From: Luzula sylvatica
Lineage: Eukaryota > Streptophyta > Magnoliopsida > Poales > Juncaceae
DNA: 64,000 bases
Assembly (NCBI GenBank): GCA_946800325.1
Contig: OX326958.1
Coordinates: 754,001 to 818,000 of the forward strand
Direction: 5' to 3'
Part shown: piece after piece, positions 55,590-64,000 of the stretch
Layout: the number at the start of each line of letters is the position of its first letter
How positions within the stretch are numbered: the stretch's first letter is position 1
Made by a program: the position numbers and the translations under genes
Notes under the pieces: generated by a model
Told to the model about the DNA's origin: nothing
Databases searched by the model: none
The model's input: the letters and a program-made list of their open reading frames with translations, nothing else

Positions 55590-56960
55590 AATAGAATTAT
55601 CACATATATCCCTTGTAAATATGAAACTTATATACCCGTATAAATATATGAAAATAATGATATAATTTGACCAATATAAAAAGTCTATATTTTAAAAAAA
55701 ACCTAAAATTTGCATGAATACCCCTACAAAAATCTGATATTACAATATATAACCCTATAAAAATATGAAAGTAATGATATCATGTGAGAAATATTAAAAA
55801 AAAAAATTCAAAAAATATAATATATGTATGCTAATATAAATCGGAAATTAATGATATAATATGAGAAGTTGAGAACTATCACAAAAGGCCTGTATGTTTT
55901 AAAAAATTTGAAACTATGATGTATCCCCTACAAAAATATATATATCTTAATCTAAATCGGAAATTAATGATATAATATGAGAAGTTGAGAACTATCACAA
56001 AAAGCTTCTATGTTTTAAAAAATCTGAAACTATGATGTATCGCCCTACAAAAATATTAATTATCATATATATCCTTATATAAATCTCAAATTGATGATAT
56101 AATATGTGAAATAAAATAAAAACTGTATTTGAAAAAATAAAAAATTAGCATGCATACCTCTGGAAAAAACATAAATTATTATATTTATCCTTATAAAAAA
56201 TTCTGAATTAATGATACAATATGAGAAATATTTAAAAAAATATGAAATTATCATGTATAACCTTACAAAATATGATATTACCATATATACCCCTATAATA
56301 ATCTTAAAATAATGATATCGCATGAGAAATATTTAAAAAGTCGTTACATTTAAAAAAACTGAAATTGTTATAAGATAGAAAAATCTTAAAAAGCCCCTAT
56401 ATTTACTGAAATTTGCAAAAATAAATAAATTTATGAATAGTTTATGAACAGTAAACAGTGCACATTTGAATTAAATAAACAAATCCGAAACTATGTTTTG
56501 AAAAATTCGAAACTACATTTTATGAACAGTACATTAAGTTGAGAACTATCACAAAAAACTTCTATGTTTTAAAAAATCTGAAACTATGATGTATCCCTCA
56601 ACAGAAAAATATTAATTATCATATATATCCCTATACAAATCTCAAATTGATGATATAATATGTGGAATAAAATAAAAACTGTATTTGAAAAAATAAAAAA
56701 TTAACATGTATACCTCTGGAAAAAACATATATTATCATATTTACCCTTATAAAAAATTCTGAATTAATGACACAATATGAGAAATATTTGAAAAATCTGA
56801 AATTATCATGTATAACCTTACAAAATCTAATATTACGATATATACTCCTATAATAATCTTAAAATAATGATATCGCATGAGAAATATTTAAAAAGTTGTT
56901 ACATTTAAAAAAAACTGAAATTATTATAACATAGAAAAATCTTAAAAAGCACATATATTT
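55590..56960. repeat. AT-rich tandem repeats with a 555-bp larger period
   Basis: Short units built on ttaatgatataatatgagaa and ctacaaaaatat..atatatacc recur throughout. A block of about 420 bp at 55984-56400 is repeated almost exactly at 56538-56955, offset about 554-556 bp. There is no coding potential. Confidence 0.85.
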
Positions 56961-56999
56961 ACCGAAATTTGCACCCCAAAAAAAAAAAAAAAAAAAAAA

Positions 57000-57125
57000 T
57001 ATTTATGAACAGTAACTGAATTTATGAATTGTGAACAGTAGTGCGGACAGTAATTGTGAACAGTACGTGTGAAACTGTGTTTGTGAACAGTAGTGCGTAC
57101 AGTATGTGTGAACAGTAACGGCAAC
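57000..57125. repeat. gtgaacagta short repeats
   Basis: gtgaacagta or close variants occur at least five times within 125 bp, with earlier single copies near 56437 and 56522. Confidence 0.75.
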
Positions 57126-57159
57126 GTGGCCTCATGTGTGAGCTCCATTTTGTTCAACT

Positions 57160-58822
57160 TTAGAACTAAGATAGAATAACGGTTTGACTGTATATTAAGG
57201 ATTTTGAGGGTAATATAAAGGTTTCAATGTATATTTTGTCTTGGCCAGTACCAATTAGAGTGATGTTGGGAGTCAACAGTACTTAGCTATAATTTGATCA
57301 CTATTGTTTTCAACATTTTATCATTGATGTTGCATTTTGACATGGTCGATAAAAAGTAATTTGGGATGGCTGGTACCAAACAATGTGTGCTTAAATCATA
57401 CAATCACATTTTCTTGTACCTGGTAACCCAAAGTTTTCAAACTTCAAATGAGAGACCTTAAATCATATATTGCATTTTCTATTGATCACAATTAAGTTTT
57501 TCAACTTCAAAATTACATTCACAAATTTCTAACTATTCAAAATCAATAATCACATATTACAAAAATAATCTTAACCCCAAAATTAAATCATACAATCGCA
57601 TTTTCTGGTACCTGGTAACGCCAAAATTAAATCATACGTTACATTTTCTATTAATCACATATTACAAAAATAATCCTAAGCCTCACACAATTATAAAAAT
57701 AATCCTAATTCTCACACGATAATAGGCCAGCACTTAAAGTACAATATGAGTGTTTTCGACGAAGCACACCATACCATATCTAGTCTTGGATAACTGGGTC
57801 CCTCATTCTAATGAGCCAGTCAGCATGTTGAGTACAAGCGCAAAATATGAGCGATTAGTTGTCTTAATGGTGGAGTCTGAGAATTAAGATAATTTGTGAA
57901 ACAGAATAAAATAATACAATAATTCATGTCGTCATTCCAGTTTAGTCTAGAGAAATAGTATATAACCATCACGAATAGTATAGGTAGCACAACAATGAAA
58001 TGAATTCATATTTTAAGAATTTGTAGGGTTATATGTGAAATTGGGGCCAAATTGTAACAATTCATGCTTAACAAAAAGAGAGGCGTTCAAAGATATCTAT
58101 AACAGAAAGAATGGCAATTCGTGGAACACATTGTAGGTGTTCAAAGATATGGAAACACCTTGGTAGAAATTTAATCAATTGAAATTTCAGAGCGAGAGAG
58201 AGCGAGAGGGGAGGGGGGGGAGAGAGAGAGACAGAGGCGCGCAAGAGAAATCCATGATACTGGAGAGGGACGAGAGGAGGTTTCAGAGGATTACGGCCTA
58301 CGGGGTGCGACAAGAAATTACCATTTTGCCCTTAAAAAAAGGTTGTACCGAGAATTTTCTCAAAATTTAAGGGGTTATATATTCAGCTCCCAAACTCAAA
58401 AGATAACCTTGACGAGGTAGCAAAATTTAGTTAAGTAGATTGATTAGAATTTTTAATTGATTCGATTAAATATTAATTGACATGTTTAATTGATACTTAA
58501 ATAATTTATAATATGTTAATATTAATACATGTTAATTAACGTGTCAATTCAATTAAACGGTCTTCAATCGCTAATCGAGTGAATTAATAATATTAATTTA
58601 TTTATTTAACTTACTTTTGTCACATCATCAAGACTTTTTTTTGAAATTTTTGGAACTGAATATATATAACCCCAAAAAGAATATGACTTGAATATGACAT
58701 GACCACTATCCAAACCGTATCCGAATCTTGCCACCCCCTAAACCCAAAAAGATCATATGGCTTCAACTCGACGTAGCGTGGATTTGTTTGTGATAAGCAT
58801 AAAGTTTTATATTTTGAAAGGG
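57160..58822. other. Intergenic, no recognised gene
   Basis: aaatcatac..tgcattttct-like phrases recur at 57395-57660. A GA-rich microsatellite (58190-58235) is followed by a short GC-richer stretch, whose open frames (58068-58313 minus, 58179-58370 plus) are low complexity. Nothing else can be supported. Confidence 0.5.
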
Positions 58823-59088
58823 ATAATTTTATCGTGCTCCCTCATTTTTTTACCATATTTTATATATCACCAATTAATAATTAATTGATGATTAATTAAC
58901 AAAATCATTAATAAAAGAACACTCAATTAACAATTAATTATTATTGATTAGTAATTATTAATATATTTGTACTTAAATTATATACTAATTAATTAATAAT
59001 AGAGTGTATTTTTGTTAATTATTTGGATGATTAACTACTAATTGTTGATATAGATGATGTTGGAAGGAAACTAGGGCACCATATATGA
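58823..59088. repeat. AT-rich MITE-like repeat, copy 4
   Basis: It begins ggataattttatcgtgctcc, then ctcatttttttaccata, and ends gttggaaggaaactagggca plus ccatata. The ends are inverted like the copies at 43886, 49541 and 49988, with an aattaataattaatt core. Confidence 0.5.
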
Positions 59089-59097
59089 CATGTGTTG

Positions 59098-59200
59098 CAC
59101 GGATACGCCGATACGGCGATACGGCGACGCGTATCGGATACGGCGATACAGCAATTTAACATATGATTTAGGATACGATACGGATACGGCGATACGGCTA
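59098..59200. repeat. gatacggc repeat cluster
   Basis: gatacggc or one-base variants occur about nine times, in both directions around a central acgcgtatcgg segment. No coding sense. Confidence 0.8.
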
Positions 59201-59306
59201 AATTCGGTTTTTTGGAATATCCACGCAACATAGTATATGACTTCTTTTGAAAACAAGGTGTTGCTATTTTTATTTTATTTTTTAAGGTGTTGCTTGTGAT
59301 AAACAT

Positions 59307-59847
59307 AGTTGTTCAGTTCGCGAATAATACGCGTATAATTTACGAATAATTACGTATTACGAATAATATACGTATTGACGTTTCTGTACTCAATATGATC
59401 AATAATTCGCGTATTTTACAATAATTTTTAAAAACCACGAATAATACACGTATTTCCGTATAATACGATTTTTTAGAAGAAAAAAATATAATTTTTTTAA
59501 ATAAATAAAAAAACATAAATTTCCAAAAATGATTAAGAAAATCAAAATATCAATAATAAATATATAAAATTATGATTTTGAACTAAAATAAATATTATTC
59601 AGTAAAGTAATTATAATTTTGAATTATTTATGGGTAAACAAATGTACATTTATATTTTATATACCGAATTATTGCATCGTATTATGTAAAATAAACATAA
59701 CTATAGACGAATAACCGAATTGACGAATTATTAGCGTATTGCGTTTAATTTGACCGAATTTTGACCGACTTGAAAAACGTTTGATCCGAATTATACACGA
59801 ACGTATTACGTACCGTATTATTCGCGTATCACGAATGACTAATTATG
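59307..59847. mobile_element. 541-bp DNA element rich in cgaataatacg motifs
   Basis: It is flanked by an 11-bp direct repeat, gtgataaacat, at 59296-59306 and 59848-59858. Subterminal sequences are inverted: the left end has gttcgcgaataatacgcgta, the right end gtattattcgcgtatcacga. There are many scattered cgaataat/attattcg motifs. The duplication length would suit a Mutator-like element, but the TIRs are weak, so the class is uncertain. Confidence 0.6.
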
Positions 59848-60049
59848 GTGATAAACATGAAGTCTTATTTGGAAACGTGTTCATTATCGGCTCAAAAACT
59901 TTTATATATACCAATGAGGTTTTACAATGGTAAGTGACGTAAGTCTCGGTAATAAAATTTACAAAATAGGAATTCAGAATCATTTCCTTAAGAAAACAAA
60001 CTATCTAATGTCACTAGGCATTTCACTAGAGTTTTGCAAGCTTCCAAAA

Positions 60050-60130
60050 AAAAATTGGGGCGTGAGAGAGGTTCGAAGTCTCGATCTCATGATTACTCAG
60101 TAGTCACTAGCGATCACCTAGCTATGAGAT
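60050..60130 (-). repeat. Degenerate tRNA-like (SINE-type) sequence
   Basis: On the minus strand the segment carries a tRNA-like order: tagctaggtgatcgctagtg in the A-box position and gagacttcgaacctc in the B-box position. It is followed by tcacgccccaattttttttt. It looks like the head of an old SINE; no intact cloverleaf or target duplication is visible. Confidence 0.45.
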
Positions 60131-60149
60131 TTCAATTTTGTTTTATCTT

Positions 60150-60530
60150 ATATTATTAATGACGGATTGATGTTTGATATTTCTTACATTTATTTATTAA
60201 TTCATTATTTTTCATAAATCATACAAATAAAAAATTTCATATAAAAAAATTATTTTAATTTTTTTCATCATAAAAAATAATTAAATTGTAATATGTCATA
60301 TATATTTAAATATAAAAATTAATATACATTGGTTAGATTTGTTTTTTCATAATATTAGAAAAAATATTTTTACATTATTCATGAAAAATATAAATAATAG
60401 TATATAAATATAATAAATATCAATCACCACAAATAGATACAATGCTCATTTAATTAAAAAGAATTAAAATCTTCTAAATTTATATATGTACTTTCTCAGT
60501 TTAACCATGATATCTCTTACCATAACATCA
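60150..60530. repeat. Partial, diverged copy of the 62910 MITE
   Basis: The internal sequence follows the element at 62910-63343: ttcataaatcatacaaataa, catatatatttaaatat, ttttttcataatatt, attattcatgaaa and aataaatatcaatca. Its right end, accataacatcatcctt, keeps part of the terminal repeat; the left end is lost. Confidence 0.7.
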
Positions 60531-60761
60531 TCCTTCATTTTTTCTAATTTATATATGTACTTTGACACACGTGTTTAATACATGAAACTGTAGGATCCAG
60601 GGTTAAAAGAATTACGAATAGAGCTGACAAAATTAATGCATTGACCAATCTTCTACTTCTACAAATTTAATAACAAATATGAGGACAAATAATTTTCATA
60701 ATCTCACTGCGTAATTACTAACTAAATAATTGTACAGAAGAAAAAAAAAATAAAGATTACT

Positions 60762-61288
60762 TCACATCATCTTAGATAACTTTGAAGTACCATAAATATT
60801 TTCGTGGTATGCGTAAGGATACGGATATCCATATTCGTACGGAACCGCACTCTTAGACATGCCCGATTCGTACGGAGCCGCACTCTTAGACGTACTCGAA
60901 GATGGTTTAATGTCTCTATCTTCTTTAATTTTCTCATGATCTCCTGTCGTTACGCTAATTAAATCAGCATAACCTAACTTCTTCCTCAACAATACCGTCA
61001 GAGAGATCACATCAGTTCCGTCACATATCACCGTGAGCCGATCACGGTCAAGAGATACCGATGTAACACCTGCGAAACACAAATCGTAAATATGGATAAT
61101 TAATTAATTACTCTAGGTTTACGCAAAATAATAAATATATTTACCATTCAAGGAGACAGCAGTTTTAAGTGCTTTCGTGCGGTTCTTCGCGTTGTCCAAC
61201 GAGGCGAGTCTCACGACTACCTTTTGCTGAAAAATGTAAACACATGTTAAATAACAGCATGTTTAATTAATAGCCCAATGTTTATGTA

Positions 61289-61366
<78 letters not shown>

Positions 61367-61388
61367 AAATTAAAATTACCTTAACCAT
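60762..61388 (-). CDS. HMA-domain protein 3 (diverged paralogue), 3 exons
   Basis: Exons 61380-61388 (Met-Val-Lys), 61145-61226 and 60762-61069, introns of 153 and 75 bp with GT-AG ends, 132 residues. It has the same architecture and intron phases as HMA genes 1 and 2. The HMA fold is QKVVVRLASLDNAKNRTKAL.. VTSVSLDRDRLTVICDGTDV.. LLRKKLGYADLISVTT. There is one extra residue (Ala) in the first loop, no MxCxxC, and a Cys in ICDGTD where genes 1 and 2 have Gly. The tail is Ser/Tyr/Pro-rich and contains an 11-residue near-repeat (KSAAPYESGMS, then KSAVPYEYGYP); it ends KLSKMM with no CaaX box. A (TG)n(AG)n microsatellite fills part of intron 1 near the donor. Confidence 0.87.
61287..61366. repeat. 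(TG)n(AG)n microsatellite in intron 1 of HMA gene 3
   Basis: About 10 TG units pass directly into about 30 AG units. On the coding strand it is a CT then CA tract starting about 13 bp after the donor site. Confidence 0.95.
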
Positions 61389-61447
61389 GTTGGAATGGAT
61401 GAAAGTTTAAAATGAAAATGAGATCCAAAGGGGAAAGAGATACGGTC

Positions 61448-61455
61448 TATTTATA
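61448..61455 (-). promoter_or_regulatory. TATA box of HMA gene 3
   Basis: The minus strand reads tataaata about 60 bp before the start codon, just downstream of a ttgattggt (CCAAT-type) motif. Confidence 0.55.
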
Positions 61456-61504
61456 AAACCAATCAATGAAAATTCAATTCAGAATATGACTGGTCATAGA
61501 TTTT

Positions 61505-61510
61505 AGTCAA
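61505..61510 (-). promoter_or_regulatory. W-box upstream of HMA gene 3
   Basis: TTGACT on the minus strand, 117 bp before the start codon, in the same order relative to TATA and start codon as in HMA genes 1 and 2. Confidence 0.4.
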
Positions 61511-62570
61511 TGTTAAATCTAGGTTTTAAGTAAATTTCAAACCGACCTATATAGCTTGTGCAAGCATGGAACAATCTCCACCACTAATTTATCAAGAAAT
61601 CCAATTTGTAACCATTAAGCCTCTTAATTAGTGTCATGCTCATCACACAAGTCACCCCAATCAAAGTGAATTAGGTAGGTTGATATTGATTAAAAAAAAT
61701 AAGTGGCGCTCTTAAGGTGTCGTTAGAGTATGAATAATTGAATTTAGATTTAAGAAAATAATTATAAAGAACATAACATAAATACAAGAAACATCAAAGA
61801 AAAGTTGAAATTTGCTTTGAACCAAACAAGTTATCAAAAGTTAAATAAATAAAATTTATGAAAAACATAAGTATAATGACAAAAACAAAAATTTGGAAAA
61901 AAAAAATAATAGTTCAATATGCTAATAAATATATTCTCAAGCATGGATTGTTACACATTTATATATATGAAAAGTAGGTTAATACATTTTTTTGGTGCAT
62001 TATATGGTATACCATTTTTCGTTTAGTTTCATGACAGATCAATTTAAACCATATAAAGTAAAATGATAATTCAATTAGTGGTATAAATTCAATCAATCAC
62101 GTGAGCTAAAAAGTTAAAAATAAAAATTTAAATCATATTTTTTTGGGCTTAATATGATCTAAATTACAATCATGGAACAGAAAATATTCATATAATATTT
62201 TAGGACAACATGAACATTCAATTTAGGCCCAATAAATCTACACTTGAATTTGATTTCTTCTCGTCTCCCAATTTCTTACCGACTGAAATAAACAAACAAA
62301 CAAAAGAAATTATTATGTGGGTATCCAGGTAGGTTATCTTGTCTCATTCAAAATTTTCTTTTACATATTTACCCATCATAAATTCAAAATATCATATTTA
62401 CCCTTAATAAAATTAAGAATATCAAATTTATCTTCTCAAAAAATCTTAAACATCATAATATTTAAACTAGATTTATAAAAGAAAACCATCATAAACTTAC
62501 CAAATGCAATCACTTGACAAACTTAATACGAAAATACCAGTGATATTTATCTATATTTGTAAGTTCTGAA
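61511..62570. other. AT-rich intergenic DNA
   Basis: No gene, RNA or element boundary recognised. Several aaaatatcatattta-like phrases occur at 62380-62470. Confidence 0.5.
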
Positions 62571-62571
62571 A

Positions 62572-62573
<2 letters not shown>

Positions 62574-62606
<33 letters not shown>
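62574..62606. repeat. (TA)n microsatellite
   Basis: About 16 uninterrupted TA units, followed by a T run. Confidence 0.95.
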
Positions 62607-62617
<11 letters not shown>

Positions 62618-62710
62618 GGAGGTTTGACAATGTGTCGAGACCTCGAATATATTAGATCAAAGAAGTGAAACGAAAGAGAGAATTTGGAGAGAATATATAA
62701 GACAATATTC

Positions 62711-62860
62711 TTTTTTTTTTTTTTGAAGAGAATCCTAAGCCAAGAATCGTGACCATTATATGTTTTTTTTTATATTGATGCCGTCGGGATTCGAACCCAC
62801 AACCTCTACAACATGAGGGTTTATTGTGCTGAGCACTCAACCATCCAGGCTATGGGACCA
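62711..62860 (-). mobile_element. tRNA-derived SINE, ~150 bp
   Basis: On the minus strand the element starts tggtcccatagcctggatgg, then ttgagtgctc (A-box-like), and has a B box in gggttcgaatcccg (complement of 62785-62798). It continues through a tRNA-unrelated body and ends in poly(A) (T run at 62711-62724). An internal T-rich stretch lies at 62762-62772. The peptide RGCGFESRRH read across the B box is a familiar artefact of tRNA-like sequences and marks no protein. No clear target duplication was found. Confidence 0.82.
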
Positions 62861-62909
62861 TTGGCGATATTTTCTTTTTGAAAGATGAAATATGATAATT
62901 TTATTTATT

Positions 62910-63343
62910 GGGTGATGCTATTGCAATATCCAACATAGATAAAATGCGAGCGATTTTAATTTTATTTTTATCAAATGACCGTTATATTTCTGTTAACGAT
63001 GAATTGATGATTATTTATCTATTAGTTTATTATTTTTCATAAATCATGCAAATAAAAAATTTCATATAGAAAATATTTTTCTTCGTAATTTTTTCATCTT
63101 ACAAAAACAATTAAATTATAATGTGTCATATATATTTAAATATGAAAATTAATATATATATCAGTTAGATTTATTTTTTCATAATATTGGGAAAAATATT
63201 TTTGTATTATTCATGAAAGATATAAATAATAGTATATAGTTATAATAAATATCAATCAACATAAGGGTATAGTAGTCATTGATTAAAAAAAAATTAAAAT
63301 CGCTCTCAATTTAATCATGTTAACTTTTGCAATAGTATCGTCC
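62910..63343. mobile_element. hAT-like MITE, 434 bp, 8-bp target duplication
   Basis: The terminal inverted repeats extend about 50 bp with mismatches: left gggtgatgctattgcaatat.., right (reverse complemented) ggacgatactattgcaaaag.., both continuing to gagcgattttaattt. Perfect 8-bp direct repeats, tatttatt, lie at 62902-62909 and 63344-63351. No coding capacity. A partial relative lies at 60150-60530. Confidence 0.88.
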
Positions 63344-63351
63344 TATTTATT

Positions 63352-63655
63352 TTGAAGGAGAAGTATGATATTTCGGAGTTATAAAAGGTAAATATCCTAG
63401 TTAAAAGATTCTATTTCTTATCATACACATGGATTAATATATCAAACAGCATAATTTGGGGGTTAATAAAGGGCCGAAATTGTAAAGGACAAAACCTTTG
63501 AGGTGCTCAATGTAAAGCTGCTCCTTTCTTCTGCTTTTCTCGTCTCACACTACACACACTGGTGCTGATAGCTCACTCACTCGACTCTCGACTCTCGACC
63601 AACCTATCTTCCCCCAAATTAGTGAAAAATCCCAGTAGATCCAAAAAATTCAAGA
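63352..63655 (+). promoter_or_regulatory. Promoter and leader region of the GH17 gene
   Basis: This 300-bp gap between the MITE and the start codon contains the TATA-like motif at 63380 and a CT-rich leader from about 63520. An overlapping open frame at 63562-63795 is out of frame with the GH17 protein and is not a gene. Confidence 0.5.
63380..63387 (+). promoter_or_regulatory. Candidate TATA box for the GH17 gene
   Basis: tataaaag lies 276 bp upstream of the start codon, with a CT-rich leader-like stretch (tcactcactcgactctcgac) in between. It lies just outside the MITE. Confidence 0.4.
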
Positions 63656-64000
63656 ATGGAAAAAACCCAATTAACTCTAAGCCTTGTTCTTCTCTTTCTC
63701 CTTCAAAGATTCAACATTTTTGTAGTGGAATCAGCGATTGGTGTGAATTGGGGCACTATCCAATCACACAAGATCTCTCCTTTAGTTGCCGTTGATTTGA
63801 TGAGAGTGAACAAGATTTCCAAGGTTAAATTGTTCGATTCTGATCCTACCATTTTGAGGGCATTAATGGGTAGTGGTATTCAGGTCATGGTTGGCATACC
63901 GAATGACCTTTTGGGTTCAATTGCCTCCTCTCTTTCAGCCTCCGATGATTTCATTGCGCGAAATATCTCAAGATTTCTCGTGAAAGGTGGAGTTGATATA
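63656..64000 (+). CDS. Glucan endo-1,3-beta-glucosidase, GH17 family (N-terminal part, cut by window end)
   Basis: The frame is open for 115 codons to the window edge. Residues 1 to about 26 are a signal peptide (MEKTQ, then LTLSLVLLFLLQ, cleavage probably after VVESA). The mature start IGVNWGT is the hallmark of plant GH17 enzymes. It is followed by the family pattern VDLMRVNKISKVKLFDSDPT, ILRALMGSGIQVMVGIPNDL and ARNISRF. The catalytic glutamates lie further on and are outside the window. These secreted or membrane-anchored enzymes cleave beta-1,3-glucan (callose) in the wall, at plasmodesmata or in defence. Whether this one carries an X8/CBM43 domain or a GPI signal cannot be seen. The start is the first ATG after the leader and gives a proper signal peptide. 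Confidence 0.94.
   Translation, partial: MEKTQLTLSLVLLFLLQRFNIFVVESAIGVNWGTIQSHKISPLVAVDLMRVNKISKVKLFDSDPTILRALMGSGIQVMVGIPNDLLGSIASSLSASDDFIARNISRFLVKGGVDI

Noticed and set aside
62652..62840. Frame containing RGCGFESRRH
   Set aside because: Known artefact of translating the B-box region of tRNA-like sequences; here it is a SINE.
62770..62860. Possible functional tRNA gene on the minus strand
   Set aside because: Only A- and B-box-like segments are present; there is no foldable acceptor stem, and it runs on into a SINE body with poly(A).

Overview
This is nuclear DNA from a flowering plant, almost certainly a eudicot; I cannot name the species. The evidence is a plastid-type SufE protein fused to BolA, an RPM1-type CC-NB-LRR resistance gene, small intron-containing HMA-domain genes, a plant GH17 beta-1,3-glucanase, and plant-type copia, LINE, SINE, Helitron, MULE and hAT-like elements in AT-rich DNA. 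About a third of the window is satellite.

Layout. 1-21858 is one array of an AT-rich satellite with a period near 175 bp (about 125 copies), in which blocks several kilobases long recur. It abuts a 5'-truncated, stop-riddled Ty1/copia element (21859 to about 26070) whose 3' LTR carries a 741-bp hAT-like insert with a perfect 8-bp target duplication. Beyond it, about 16 diverged monomers of the same satellite run in the opposite orientation (26076-28830). 28.8-35 kb holds only relics and short repeats: a copia RT scrap, a MITE with a 9-bp target duplication, and hairpins.

35.2-39.5 kb is the first genic island: SUFE1-like (+), convergent with a 907-codon CNL gene (-). At 40.7-41.7 kb sits a GC-rich retroposed insert flanked by a 14-bp target duplication. 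It contains a leader and first codons resembling the RNA cytidine acetyltransferase (NAT10/KRE33) gene.

42-51.4 kb is a tandem segmental duplication carrying two nearly identical three-exon HMA genes (-), with a decayed HMA relic beside them. Unit A was later split by a 2.7-kb 5'-truncated LINE (16-bp target duplication). Unit B was split by a 933-bp MULE-like element with inverted arms of about 255 bp (9-bp target duplication). A third, diverged HMA gene lies at 60.8-61.4 kb. All three HMA genes share a 9-nt first exon, the same intron phases, an upstream TATA box and an upstream W-box.

51.8-60 kb is a mosaic of non-autonomous elements: a small LTR element with an initiator-Met primer site, a 751-bp Helitron, several tandem repeats, and a 541-bp element with an 11-bp target duplication. 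62.7-63.3 kb holds a tRNA-derived SINE and an hAT-type MITE. The window closes with the first 115 codons of a secreted GH17 glucanase (+). The genes do not form a pathway. The most notable biology is the HMA cluster near an NLR gene, the rearranged satellite, and the chimeric retroposed insert.
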